DNA of 64,000 nucleotides. It comes from Xylona heveae TC161. Lineage: Eukaryota; Ascomycota; Xylonomycetes; Xylonales; Xylonaceae. Every line of letters starts with the position of its first letter. The first letter of the stretch is position 1. The DNA lies in assembly GCF_001619985.1 (NCBI RefSeq), contig NW_017264202.1, forward strand, positions 1 to 64,000, in the 5' to 3' direction. Positions 32,812 to 43,936 of this stretch are shown one piece after another. A program made the position numbers and the translations under genes. Under the pieces are notes generated by a model that made no database searches, was not told the DNA's origin, and worked only from the letters and a program-made list of their open reading frames with translations.

Positions 32812-33449
32812 GTTGTTTGAACTGAAGCTTGAGATGCCAGTTTTGACTTTATAATGGGGGTAGAAAGAAGTTGATGACATGTAATTCACGATATGCACTA
32901 TGGCCGTTGTTGTTTGAGCCGGTGTTTATAAAGCGGTAGGCCAGGAGACAATCAATGAAACTTAACTTATTGTAATGGTACATTGCCCGCCTTTCAACGC
33001 TAATATAATTTGAGAAACAATGTTAAAATGCCATATCCATAGGAAGATCAAGTGTGCTTGGACTGTGGCAAGATCGTCCACCTACTGATACACAAGATGC
33101 AAGGGCAATTTACACAAGATTTGAAAACTAGAATTTTATTCAGTGTCTACAGGGCTAATGATATGTCAAGGAGATATCTGACAGAGAAGTGAAGAATATC
33201 CATTAAATCGATTCACCATGGACCGTCCTTTCCAGAAGGAGACCGGGCACGGCAAGAGGAATGAAAATGATTCATCCAACTGCAAAGATCGATAGATGGA
33301 CGTGCAAAGCAAGTGCTTTTTGAGCAAGCTAAGATAAGATAGAAAGGATAAAATGTAGAGCGACGTGCATCAGACTCGACAAGAAATTTGGCAAGTCGGA
33401 TGCCGTCGCTCCCCCAACCAGCTACTCCTTGTAGTCAAATCCCGCTTCC
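32812..33449. other. Spacer between convergent genes
   Basis: Some 640 bases between the 3' ends of the aminotransferase and the DUF1996 gene. No gene, repeat or RNA recognised. Confidence 0.6.
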
Positions 33450-35266
33450 TTAAAAGGCGTTGTGCGGGTGCTGGTGGTTGTGCAAGTGACGCCGACGGCG
33501 GGAAGAAGCACCGTCCGTCTCGGTGACCACGGCGGTGGAGGCGGTCGCGGTAACGGTGGCATCAGAAGCGGTCACAGTGACGGTCTCGCTGGCAATGAAG
33601 ACTTCGTAAGCGGTGTTGCCCTTGGTAATCAAAGTGGTCTGCATCTGGTCGCCCGAAGAAGAGGGGACAGCGGCAGCCGTTACGGAGGTGTCAACTGCCG
33701 AGGTAGTCGAGCCAGAAGATGGGGAGGCCTGCGCCATGTATTCAATACCCTGGGCGCTGCTGGTGGCTCCGTAGACAACGCCGCTGCTGCCAGCAGCGTA
33801 GCTCTGAGTGGGCACAACCTGGCTGGAGCTGGAGGCGGAGGCGGAGGTGGCGGAAGCACTGCTGCTGCTAGCAGAGGCAGTGGGGGCCATGGTACCGTGG
33901 GTGGCGTAAGCAGGGCCAGATTGAATGGGGACTGGAGGAAGTCGTTAGTCAAAGGAACGTGCTCTTTCAACGAGGTTGAGCTTCTTACCGTTTCCGGGAA
34001 TTCCGTTCTCACCGAAGAAGGGATTCTCGCTAGAGAGCTCCTGAGGCGTGGAGAAAGTGTATTGGGCAGCCTTGGTCTCATCCTGGAGGTTGAAGAGGGG
34101 GCAGTCAGACACCTCGCCGGACGGGTTGGTGCACTGTTTGACGGCGCTCTGGAGGAAATCAGGTTCCCAGCCAGCAATGAAGTCTCCGTGATAACCGTAG
34201 CCTAGTAGAGGACAGTCAGTATAGGTAAAGGAGTAGCGGTCAGGGCAAAGAGGATTCCAAAGAATACATACCAGTAGGGTCGCCGTTCGAGAGAAGGAAC
34301 TGGCCGTCAATGCCGGCAAACGCTTCGGTGGACCAAATCGTCTCATAGAAGAGAGAGACGAGACGAGTCTCATAGCCCTGGGGGCAGTCGCCAGTCATAA
34401 CGAGGTCCGGGTAGGCCATGTGCGACTTGTGGTCGGAGGAGTCGAGGTCCTTTCCATTCCAGCAGGAGGGGAACATGAGCTCCAGACGGAGACCATCCTT
34501 GCAGTTTGCATCAAGGTAGCTCTTGTCGGGCAGGAAGTGACGGTAGAGCGAGGGCTCAGGGTCCTTGCTGTAGTCCAGACAGTTGAAACCAAGGGCCTTT
34601 TGGGCAAGAGATTTTTGGGTAAGATCCACGCCCTTCCAGTTAGACTTGGGCGGGTCGGGAACGGGGAGGGTGAAGTTGCGCTGGAGGGTATCGCCGGCAA
34701 GCATACGGAAGCCAGCAGGGAAAGCCTTTATGTTGTCACCGTAGAGGAGATAGTATCTGGAGGCCCAGGTCAGTTTTATTCTCCATGTAAGAGTTTGAAG
34801 CTCCATTAATGGATGCTTCTACCCCGGAACGCTGCAAGCTACTTACGCCAACATGCCGCCGTGCTCTTCGACCATTTCAGTGGAACCGTTTGCGTGCTGG
34901 AAGTACAAAGCAGGCGTCCAGTATGCAGACTTGTCTTGAGTGACCTCACAAGAGGTTCCCTCAGACTTCATGAGGTCATCGTAGCTGGTGTCGAATCCAA
35001 AGTCTAATCATGGCTTCGTCAGTGCTTGAACTCACAAGTGGCAAGGGGCATTATACAGCTTCCCGTGCACTCAGTTCAAGGAAGAAGCACTCACTGTTAC
35101 CACCATGAATAACATGGACGTGATCGGCAGGCTTGCCAGGATCGACGAGAGGGTCGAGACGGCCAACACCAGAACGAGCCTGGCAAGGCAGACGCCAGAA
35201 TGCCTCTGCAGTGGAAAGGAAGAGGGCTGCAGACGAGACAGCGAGCTTCACCGGAGAAATACCCAT
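33450..35266 (-). CDS. Secreted DUF1996-domain protein with His-rich C-terminus
   Basis: Predicted secreted or wall-associated protein. Five exons: 35266-35095, 35003-34847, 34756-34272, 34201-33989, 33931-33450; 503 codons (502 aa), all joins in phase. The signal peptide is MGISPVKLAVSSAALFLSTA with cleavage near AEAF. The DUF1996 domain (about 25-285) shows ARSGVGRLDPLVDPGKPADH, the HVIHGGNNFGF join, SAYWTPALYFQHANGS, FRMLAGD, SCWNGKDLDSSDHKSHMAYP and CPQGYETRLVSLFYET. A Ser/Ala-rich linker (about 355-400, probably O-glycosylated) and a Thr/Val-rich segment precede the basic, His-rich end RRRRHLHNHQHPHNAF. No GPI-type hydrophobic tail is present. The family's biochemical role is not defined. 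Confidence 0.92.
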
Positions 35267-37668
35267 TGTTCTGATGTCGTGCGTGACAGGAATCAAAAGG
35301 TTGGTGAGGTGGAGTGAGTTGATGTAAAAGGCAAGATCGGGTCTATGCGAGAGATATTTTTTAAACAAAGGAGTGTGGCGGGCAACAATGCTCTTCCAGA
35401 AGAGTTGTCAAATCGCCGAATAGCTACCTAGGTAACCAGCGCACTTCCTCTGTGACAGGTTTTTGCACCGTCCGCTTCGCGAAGGAGATCGGCAAGCAAC
35501 TTAATTTCACAGCGGAAAAGGGGTTGGTAGTTGTCAATGCGGAGATTGCAGTATTCAACCAATTGCCAAACAACGTGTGAGCGTGTAGAAATGTTATTGA
35601 TGTGCTAAATGAGCGAACACAAAGCACCAGGCTTTCAGAGCAGCACAATGGTCGAAAGGAGCGACAGAGTACACACGCGCACGCAACGATGGAAAAGCAG
35701 AGCACGATGGCAAGAACACGAGAAAAAAAGAAAGAGAGGAACAGGGTGGATTAACTACGACAATTGTATCATGGAGGCACCATCGTGAGCGGGAGCAAAG
35801 GGGGAGGGGGTGGTGGATTCGGCCCCATTGTCCCACGGTCGCTGTCATATTCGTTTATGTCGTGGAGCTTCTCCACCTCTAGCGGCGGGCCCCTCCCTGC
35901 CGTCCATCCATACCTTGGCATGTCCTGGGCAGACGTCTCTAGCGCGCGTGGCATCGTGGCGACCCTATGGCTGGTGCGATAGAGGGATTGGCAGAAGTCG
36001 GTGTGGTGAAACGGTGGATCAATTCCAAGCTTTTCTTAGCCAGAGTCGGCCCCTGAAAGAAAACTGGACCTCAAATTGGAGGAGAGAATCAGCGTACCAG
36101 TAAAAAGGAGTCTCAAGGGGTATCCCCCCTGAAAGGGGTTGCATGACCAAATCAAAGACTTCAACGAAGAGAAATAAAAGACCCGGAGACGATCTGATCC
36201 TTTGTCGTCTTTGCCGCCAAGGGGTTGTGGACAATCCAGCGGACCAAGCGACCAATTAGCGGGATTAGGTACCTGGTGGTCCCTGACGATCTCAGGCGAA
36301 AAGAAATGCATTTGCCGGGGACTGAAACGTCGCAGCGTATCCATTCGACAGCCAATAATGACCAGGTCATTTGTCCCCCTGTCTTCTCTAATGCCGGGCG
36401 TTGTTCCGTCCAGCCAATCGTCGATCTTGACAGGTCAGGCGCAGTATCAGCAGCATCACTCGGCCATGTGCATTTTCTTCACCAAGTGACATTCACCTCC
36501 ATTGCAGTTTGCTTTCGCGTCTGTCACCTCAAGAGAAATCTTCGCCGAACGAATGCCGTGATTCCATATAATATAACACACTAGTCAGGGAAGCGAGACA
36601 AACCATGGCCCGTCTCCGGTAAATCATGGAAATATTCACGAGAATTTCTATGCTACCAAGCAACACAACCAACATCTTGATCAGAATTTTTCACTGTCAA
36701 TAGTTCGGTCAAAGTGGAGAGAATAGGCCCTCCTCTGCCGTTCTGCGGTCCCGAGAAAGCGGGATTGCGATTCGCCCTACCTGATGCCAAGCCATCGACA
36801 CGCGCATAGAGGATCCAGCCGGACGGGTGATTTTCACCAGTAACCGTAGGGCCAGCGGTGCGGGTTCTGACATGAGATATAGTGGCGGTAAGAGACGACA
36901 AGTCGTCATGATGGCAGCCAAAACCTAATCTAGGCCTACCAGATCATCATAAGTAAATTGAACTGTAAGGCTGGTAGCAATCACAAGTAGTTTTCCCACA
37001 CTCGCATAATGTGTGGCCGTCAACCCTTCTGTCTCAGTCCCAGTCCCTATGTAAGACGTATTTACCTATGAGCACAACTCGGCCTGTTTTCTTACCTGTG
37101 AACTCGTAGTAACTGGGAATCAGATTTGCTAGATCGGGTTCATGAGCCGTTTCCTCTGAAGCTCGGTACAACTTCGGTCTGATTGCTATAGTGCGTGTGG
37201 AAGGGCTATCGTCAAGGCGATTTGACAGAGTCATGGGACAGGGCCTTTTGGATGGCAAATGACTCGAATGGTGACAATGCCCATGGCACTGGAAAATGCA
37301 CGTATTAGCTCGAGGCGACAAAAATTCGGAACGAATTTTCTTCGCTTCCTCCTTTTCCCCTCTTCCTTCATTTCATAGGCCAAAGCAAGAGCAGCATGCA
37401 GCCCAGTGCGCTGGCGGCACGAGATTTAATACGTAGTGCTTGACTAATGTGGTTATGAGGATAAGGCAGGATCTTTTGGTCGATTGACATCCAAAGAAAA
37501 ATCGACTAGGTGTGGTTCAACCACGGTCCCAAAAGGATGAGTGGATTTGGGCTTTAGGAGCCGTTGCTGGTGGCGGCAGCCATCCGCCAAAGCGCCAACG
37601 GGTCCCTCGGAAGATCTTCGGGGCCTTCCGCGAATTTTTCCGGTGATGAGATTTTCCATCATCCCACT

Positions 37669-37702
<34 letters not shown>

Positions 37703-37807
37703 TGAGGACAACAGCTAACGTCAACTATCTCCGACTAACGAATTGATCCTGCCATAGACCTTCCTTCTCTATGATCCTCCTTTCCTTATTTGGCCGGCAA
37801 TTCGACT
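35267..37807. other. Long divergent spacer between DUF1996 gene and yih1
   Basis: About 2.5 kb without a credible frame on either strand. The first part is the DUF1996 promoter. The right end is the yih1 leader with an ACG trinucleotide array. The middle (36000-37400) is unremarkable unique sequence. Confidence 0.55.
37669..37701 (+). repeat. (ACG)n microsatellite in the yih1 leader
   Basis: Eleven perfect ACG units, about 105 bases before the yih1 ATG, probably in the 5' UTR or core promoter. Length may vary between strains. Confidence 0.85.
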
Positions 37808-38733
37808 ATGAGCGAGGAACTTACAAATGAGATCGAAGCCATTAATTCCATCTATGGCGATAGCACCCTAGAGCCATCGGAGGGTGAACCCGATGTCTAC
37901 ATTCTGCATCTACCAACTCACACCGTCTCTGTCCGACTCCATTTCCCATCCGACTACCCGAATGTGCCGCCGCAGGTACTCGGTACTCAAGACTCCGGCA
38001 CTGGGACCCGGAGGGGTGAGGCTACACATGTAAAACAGCTTGTGCAAGATACATTAGGCACGACCTTCCGGCCGGGAGAAGTATGTCTATTTGACTTGCT
38101 AGAGGAGCTGCGTGCCTTTGTCGACAGTGCAGTAGAGGGACAGTCTGAGCATGACGTTGGAGAGGAAGAGGACATCACCGAAAGTACCGCAGACGCGTTC
38201 CCCGGCGCTGATGAGGATGGCGAAGATATCGCGACCACTGCGACGTACTTGAACGGTAAAGAGCCGCCCTGGATTCTCTCTGAAGTGTTTACGGAAAAGA
38301 AATCCGTCTTCCTTGCTCGATGCGCGCCTGTGGAGACTCCGGCTCAAGCTCGACAATACATACAACATTTGCTCGCAACCGACAAAAAAGTTGCAAAAGC
38401 AACGCATAATATTAGTGCCTGGAGGATCAAAACGACAAGTGACATTATTTACCAAGATTTTGATGATGATGGAGAGACGGCTGCGGGCGGACGTGTTCTA
38501 CATTTGATGCAGCTCATGGATCTTTGGAATGTCATGGTCGTAGTGACGAGATGGTATGGAGGCATCCATCTTGGTCCCGATCGGTAAGTGCAAGGATTAT
38601 CAGGTATCCCACCAATTCGGTGACTGACGAAAACAGATTTCGTCTCATCAATTCTGCCGCCCGCGATGCTTTTGTTCGTGGTGATTATGTAAAAGACCAG
38701 ACCTCAAGCGGTAAGAAGAAGGCGAGGAAATGA
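37808..38733 (+). CDS. yih1: Gcn2 regulator, IMPACT/Yih1 family (RWD plus UPF0029)
   Basis: Cytosolic protein that competes with Gcn2 for Gcn1 and so damps general amino-acid control. Exons 37808-38583 and 38637-38733 give 291 codons (290 aa). The RWD domain (about 1-110) shows ELTNEIEAINSIYGDSTLEP, VSVRLHFPSDYPNVPPQVL and LFDLLEELRAFVD. An acidic linker follows. The IMPACT domain (about 150-270) shows FTEKKSVFLARCAPVETPAQ, AKATHNISAWRI, DDDGETAAGGRVLHLM and VVVTRWYGGIHLGPDRF, the last formed across the splice. The GPDRF-type end and basic tail (SSGKKKARK) are typical. The start follows the ACG array; an upstream in-frame non-ATG extension is not used. Confidence 0.93.
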
Positions 38734-40892
38734 AAGAATAGAATCGTTTTCGCGAAATCCTTTTGATTTACATATATTTGATAATTCCTCACCCAACATT
38801 GGCTTGGGACCACATCTATTATGGTCTCGGCAAGCCTGGATTTGACCAAGCATCTCACGGCCAACGATCGACTCCCTGGGCACCATTCCAGGCTGTTTCG
38901 ATGGGCATAAATCTGACCAGTGCTTCAAACGCTCAGTTCCCCAACTCTTGTGCGACGCGACGCAACTTGGCAACACAAATGAAGAACAGAATTGGTCTAT
39001 TACAGCCACTCCTCAGTCAGAATCCAAGTGATAGCCCAGGCCAAGGATTGTTTACTGGACCAAGGGCATCCAGCGGCGGCATGACAGTTGCCTTCTCGTT
39101 TTGGCAGGACCGTACTATGTTAGCTATAGAGTGGACGGAGCACGCTCCGGAAACAGAGGAACAATTCCGGAATGCTCACGTGCCCAAGCATGCATCGTAC
39201 CATCCTTTCGTGGTGGCTGCCATTGTCATTGATTTGGAATCCCTAGCGAAGACTGGATTTCATCATTTTTTGAGTATTTGCAGTCATAGAGCAATTGGTA
39301 GGGCAACCTGAACAGAAAACGTCACCATCATCTCACTCGGCCCTTCCCTTTCCTGCGAAGGTGGAGACTCTTCGAGAACATTTTGTTTCCTTTACTCGTA
39401 AACACTTCTCTATGAAGGCTGTACTGAAGGCTGCCTTGTGGGCCTCATTCCGTAAGGCTCGGTAATGCTACTTTAGATCGAGCGGATTCAAGTCTAGGTT
39501 CAGCGACGCGCGGCACCTGCTCGGAGAAAAAGAAGAATTTTTTCCTCAAAGAATTTTTCTGACAGGACAGCATTTGACAGGAGAGGCGGCAAAATATTTT
39601 AAAAAGAGGGTGTGCTCTCTTCTTTTGCAGGGGGGAGGGGGCCAAAGCAACTGACAAGTTTATCATCCCGTCCAGATCCAGATACCTTAACCTTCACAGA
39701 GACAAGATGGCAAAAACGAGTAGCACCCTAACAATGACGAAGGTGTCGGGCGGTGCCAGATTTTATGCTGGTGGCCATTCTGGGAAGAGTTTAGGAACTT
39801 TGGAATTCCACGGTTCACTCTTTTCGGGCCTTTGAGATGTTTGTGGGGCGACGTTGAATCACAAAGCAAGGCGGTTAGTCTGTCTCGGCACCACTGAAGA
39901 AGCTGCCTCTTCTGCTCGCTCATTGGCTGGAACAAAGAACCCTCTTGTTCCTACCCAGACGCGCTGCCAAAGATCTCTTAAATATTTTTCTTTTGGTCGA
40001 ACGGAGACTGCAACATTACTGAGGATACTGTAACTCTGTAATGGCGTAGCCCTTTTCATTCGTGGACGCTGATTCAGTACTCTGTCTCTTCCTCCCTGCT
40101 TCCTTGTCTGCCCCTGCCTTGAGCACCGCTATACTACTACGACTACTAGACGGGGCCCCTCCGCGATCCACTGATGTCCCTTTCTGAACAAGTCACATCG
40201 TGGTACGCTTCTTCTTGGTCTCCACTGACCACGTATGACTCCTGGAGTAGCGTGTTGATCAGGAGTAGACATTTCATGCATGCTGCGACTCTCTGCCAGG
40301 TCATTACGTGCAGAAAGGGCACACGTATCGTATGGGATAAATCACTTTTGGGTATTCACTTTTCCACTAAACCACGTTAAACGTCCTTTCTTTGGTGCCG
40401 CCCCTTCCTTTCCTCGGCGGAACTAAAACCACCCTTGGCGCGATGAAACATCGGCCCGGTGCCAAAGCTGCGAAAGGAACGTTCCCCCAAGTCTTCCAAG
40501 AGGCTGACCAGCGTCTTCTGTCGAAACCCTCCGGTAGCTCAGGGCCACTAACTACTTTAATCGCCCTTTGTCACGACCTGGCGCGTGGGTTTTGCCTCGT
40601 TGGCCGCGCGCTTCATCCGTCGTGCCGGCTCTTACCGCCTCGAGGGGGAAAAACGACACACAAGTTGTAGAGTAGTCTAAACCAATCTCCCCTCCTAAAA
40701 AAGCGACGAGTCCGATTCTGACGAGCCACTATGGATGAGTCTGTTTCATTGTCCTCGGACCTCCAGATGATGGTGTGCAATCACGCTCCCCTTTTTTTTT
40801 TCTTCCCCCTCCTCTAGATTTTCGTGATGGTGTCGGACAGATATCTGTTTGTCCCCCACCTCCACTCCGAGGTGGATCCGTCCGGGCCATGA

Positions 40893-40899
40893 TATAAAC
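40893..40899 (+). promoter_or_regulatory. TATA box of the LPMO gene (candidate)
   Basis: TATAAAC in the context GATATAAACCCG, 620-630 bases before the ATG at 41522. It is a good TATA match followed by CT-rich sequence, and implies a 5' UTR of more than 500 bases before any leader splicing. Confidence 0.45.
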
Positions 40900-41073
40900 C
40901 CGTCTCCATCCGCTGTTGGTTCCCTTTCCCGTTGTCAGATCAGTCTTTTGATCCTAAGATCTTATTTCGATTCACTCTCTTTGGCTGAGGCAAGATCCTC
41001 GCCGTTCTGTTCCTTACTATCTCTTTGAACACAGTTGACCTGTGACGCACGGTCCTCCAATCTCTTTCACAAG

Positions 41074-41165
41074 GTAAGCCCAAATAGCTATTGTCAATAT
41101 ATTCACACTTCTTTGAGATCTATTTGCCATGTCCATTGTCTATCCCCTTTTGTTTGGTTGTACAG
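41074..41165 (+). other. Candidate 5' UTR intron of the LPMO gene
   Basis: CAAG followed by the donor GTAAGC and, 92 bases on, the acceptor TTGTACAG. Size and signals match other introns in the window. Downstream the leader continues about 355 bases to the ATG. RNA evidence is lacking. Confidence 0.35.
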
Positions 41166-41521
41166 AATACTCAATCAATGAACTATATTCCATTGATTGG
41201 ATGATTCTATTTATTCCCGCTTTCCTCGATATATGATGGCATGGCCACTCTCCCTTGCTCCACCCTTTCCACCGGACCATCTCCCTTCTTCTAAACTACA
41301 CATCTGTCTATTTTCTATTTTTCTGGACTTTTCTCGAATCTGTCCATCTCTTCGACCATTTATAGAAGCGTAGATCGCTGACATCTCTTCAAGCCTCTCC
41401 TTATACCAGCTTCCTCTGGACAGCTACACTCCCTTGCACACGTGCACACGTCGTCTGGAACGACGTCCTTTGAATTCAATAGAATTACAACGCTTCGACT
41501 AGCGATCTTCACTTCATCATC

Positions 41522-42691
41522 ATGCATTTCTCTGCTGCTACCGTTGCGGCCGCCGTTTTCGGCTTCTCCGCCTATGCCAACGCGCACATCATCATGACTA
41601 GCCCTGTACCGTACGGCAAGTCCACTCTCAACAACAGCCCTCTGTCGCCCGACGGCAGTGACTTCCCTTGCAAGCTCAGACAGGGTGCCTTTGACACCGA
41701 GGGCGCCGACAACGAGATGCGCCTCGGTGATCCTCAGAAGCTTGAATTTGAGGGTATGGCTGTCCATGGCGGTGGCTCCTGCCAGGTCTCCATCGCCTAC
41801 ACCCGTAATCCTGACAAGGACACTAAGTTCAAGGTCATCAAGTCCTTTGAAGGTGGCTGCCCCGCCCGCAACGTCGACGGAAACATCCAGGGCAACACCC
41901 CCACTACTCCTCTTCCCGACAAGTACAACTTCACCATCCCCGCCGACCTCCAGACCGGTGAGGCTACCATCGCCTGGACCTGGTTCAACAAGGTCGGTAA
42001 CCGGGAGATGTACATGAACTGCGCTCCTGTCACCCTGACTGGTGGCAACAGCAAGCGCGACGAACCCGTCAAGCGTGATGCCTTGGACTCTCTGCCCGAT
42101 CTGTTCGTTGCCAACGTTGGCAATGGCTGCAACACTGCCGATTCCACCGACCTCGTGTTCCCCAACCCAGGAAATGATGTCGAGAAGAAGCCCAATGACC
42201 AGAGCTTTGCGCCTCCGCAGGGTAACTGCCAGAGCGGCTCCGGCTCCTCCGGCAACTCCTCCTCCTCCAGCAGCGAGTCTTCTTCCACCAGCGCCGCTCA
42301 GAGCTCTAGCGCATCCGGTGGTGTCTTCGTCACCGCGGCTGCTCCTTCCTCCTCGGCTGCCAGCGTGACCGTCAACCCCGTCAACCCCGTCACTTTCTCA
42401 ACCGCCACCCGTGCTGCCGCTACCGCTGGTACTGGCGTCCCCACTGTCACCGGTTCGAGCGGTAACGGTAACGGCACCTCTACTGGCAGCTGCTCCAAGG
42501 ATCAGGCCGGTCAAACCGTCTGTTCTGCTGACGGCAAGCAGATTGGAACCTGCAACGTTGACGGTTCCGTCGTCTTCGGCGACGTTGCTGACGGTACCGT
42601 CTGCGAGAAGGGCTACCAGGTCGCCGCGCGCAGCGTCCGCGCCCCTCGTGCCCACGTCCACCGCCGCCACGGCCACAGCCACAACTTCTAA
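41522..42691 (+). CDS. AA11 lytic polysaccharide monooxygenase with C-terminal X278-like module
   Basis: Secreted copper enzyme for oxidative chitin cleavage. Intronless, 389 aa. The signal peptide is MHFSAATVAAAVFGFSAYAN, cleaved after Ala21 so that mature His1 is H22 (HIIMTSPVPYGKSTLNNSPL). The histidine brace is completed by His82 in AVHGGGSCQVS; the axial Tyr164 lies in GNREMYMNC. NNSPLSPDGSDFPCK and WTWFNKVGNREMYMN are AA11 signatures. A Ser/Gly-rich linker (about 235-330) joins the catalytic domain to a small Cys-containing module (GSCSKDQAGQTVCSADGKQ) like the X278 module of other AA11 enzymes, thought to bind chitin. The end is basic and His-rich (HVHRRHGHSHNF). The KRDEPVKRD stretch near 180-187 offers dibasic processing sites. 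Confidence 0.94.
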   Translation: MHFSAATVAAAVFGFSAYANAHIIMTSPVPYGKSTLNNSPLSPDGSDFPCKLRQGAFDTEGADNEMRLGDPQKLEFEGMAVHGGGSCQVSIAYTRNPDKDTKFKVIKSFEGGCPARNVDGNIQGNTPTTPLPDKYNFTIPADLQTGEATIAWTWFNKVGNREMYMNCAPVTLTGGNSKRDEPVKRDALDSLPDLFVANVGNGCNTADSTDLVFPNPGNDVEKKPNDQSFAPPQGNCQSGSGSSGNSSSSSSESSSTSAAQSSSASGGVFVTAAAPSSSAASVTVNPVNPVTFSTATRAAATAGTGVPTVTGSSGNGNGTSTGSCSKDQAGQTVCSADGKQIGTCNVDGSVVFGDVADGTVCEKGYQVAARSVRAPRAHVHRRHGHSHNF

Positions 42692-43936
42692 ATGGAGAAA
42701 AAAGTTGAATCTCTTTTTTTTTCCTTGGATGGGCTAAGCCGTCAAAGGCAAAGTAGATAAGATGCGCTCGTTCGCTGGCTCGAACCTGCTCGGATTCATC
42801 AAATCACGGACATACAAAAAAATAAAATGGTTGCTTATGATTTGCTTGTCTTCCCCTGGCTCGTTTTGTGAATATGCAGAGCCAGGTGGGCTGGCGTTGG
42901 TGTTTGGTGTCTGGATCTAGCAGATATAACCTTGGACAATTTTCAGCTAGCGAATTTTAGAACTCATTCGTTCAGTCATCATTCTTTGAATCTTCATGCT
43001 ACCGTGATAGGTTGATGCTGTGAGTCGCCGTAGAGGAGCAGTTAAGAAGACGGATCCTTTGTCAATCCTTGACAAGGTAGACGTCACGGTCAGCCTGGTC
43101 TGTTTGTTTTCTGAAATGAAGCAACCACCGAATTAGTATATTAATTGCAAGTTTGAAGAAGAGCCTGGCTCTCCTGATCCAGGCAGATTAAAGATCAGGT
43201 CATTTTGGATGGATTTATCTCAGGGCGAGAGTAATTTCTTCAATTCGTAGCGACTTTTTTATTTTCTTATATTTTTACTTGTTCTTCAGATTTTTATTCT
43301 CCACCTTTTCTTTTCAGAATTACATTGTGCGCAACTAAGAAAAGAAAAGAGCCATAAGGCCAGTCATGTCATATTTAAACCCGATGATTTCTCATTCATT
43401 TTATCTAAGCCAAATAATTTTTGCTGCAAACAAACCTCCAACCTGCGGTGCACCTTCCAATATCAATTAGTTGATTTGGGGCAAGTAGTCCCCAGGGGTT
43501 TTGTGGCGCAACTTGTACGGCTGGCTGACATAAGCTATCTGGTTCATTGCCAGACGCTCTATGGATACTTGGTTCGTTTCAGCACCAGCGCGCGTAATCG
43601 AAACGTAGACATCACCAACACCCGCACATGCATCCATGAGATCTCTTTTATTGAATTCTCTAAAGACGAACGTAGAGCGTAGTTTTGTCAATATACAAGT
43701 GCTACTGAATTATTTCTTTGCACATGCTGCTCACTAATACGGTTCGTGGAAAGATGACCTGAAGTAGGTAGGTACCTACTACGTAGTTTTGGGTATTTCG
43801 CTTGAGTGAGGGCTGGGCCCTGGAAACCCACAACGGAAGTTGCCGTAACGAGAATCTCCCATCGCCAAACGGCTCAACGCCAGAACAGTCGCAAAGAAAT
43901 CCTCAGCGACAACATCGACAGACGACGACAGCCAAA
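42692..43936. other. Spacer between LPMO and rpl4
   Basis: About 1.2 kb with the LPMO 3' flank and the rpl4 promoter. The palindrome TAGGTACCTA lies at 43769-43778 in the rpl4 promoter. No gene or TATA element near the rpl4 start was seen. Confidence 0.55.

Larger units (their letters stand above)
38734..41521. other. Long spacer and leader before the LPMO gene
   Basis: About 2.8 kb. A 182-codon frame at 38763-39311 overlaps the expected yih1 3' UTR and shows no recognisable motif. From 40890 the sequence looks like an LPMO promoter and a long transcript leader: a TATA element, CT-rich sequence and a candidate leader intron. No transposon remains were seen. Confidence 0.55.

Noticed and set aside
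33462-34205. 247-codon plus-strand frame rich in Gly, Arg and Val
   Set aside because: Antisense of the Ser/Ala-rich part of the DUF1996 gene; composition follows from the opposite strand.
38763-39311. 182-codon frame downstream of yih1
   Set aside because: Starts within the probable 3' UTR and has mixed composition with no domain; no promoter or splice support.
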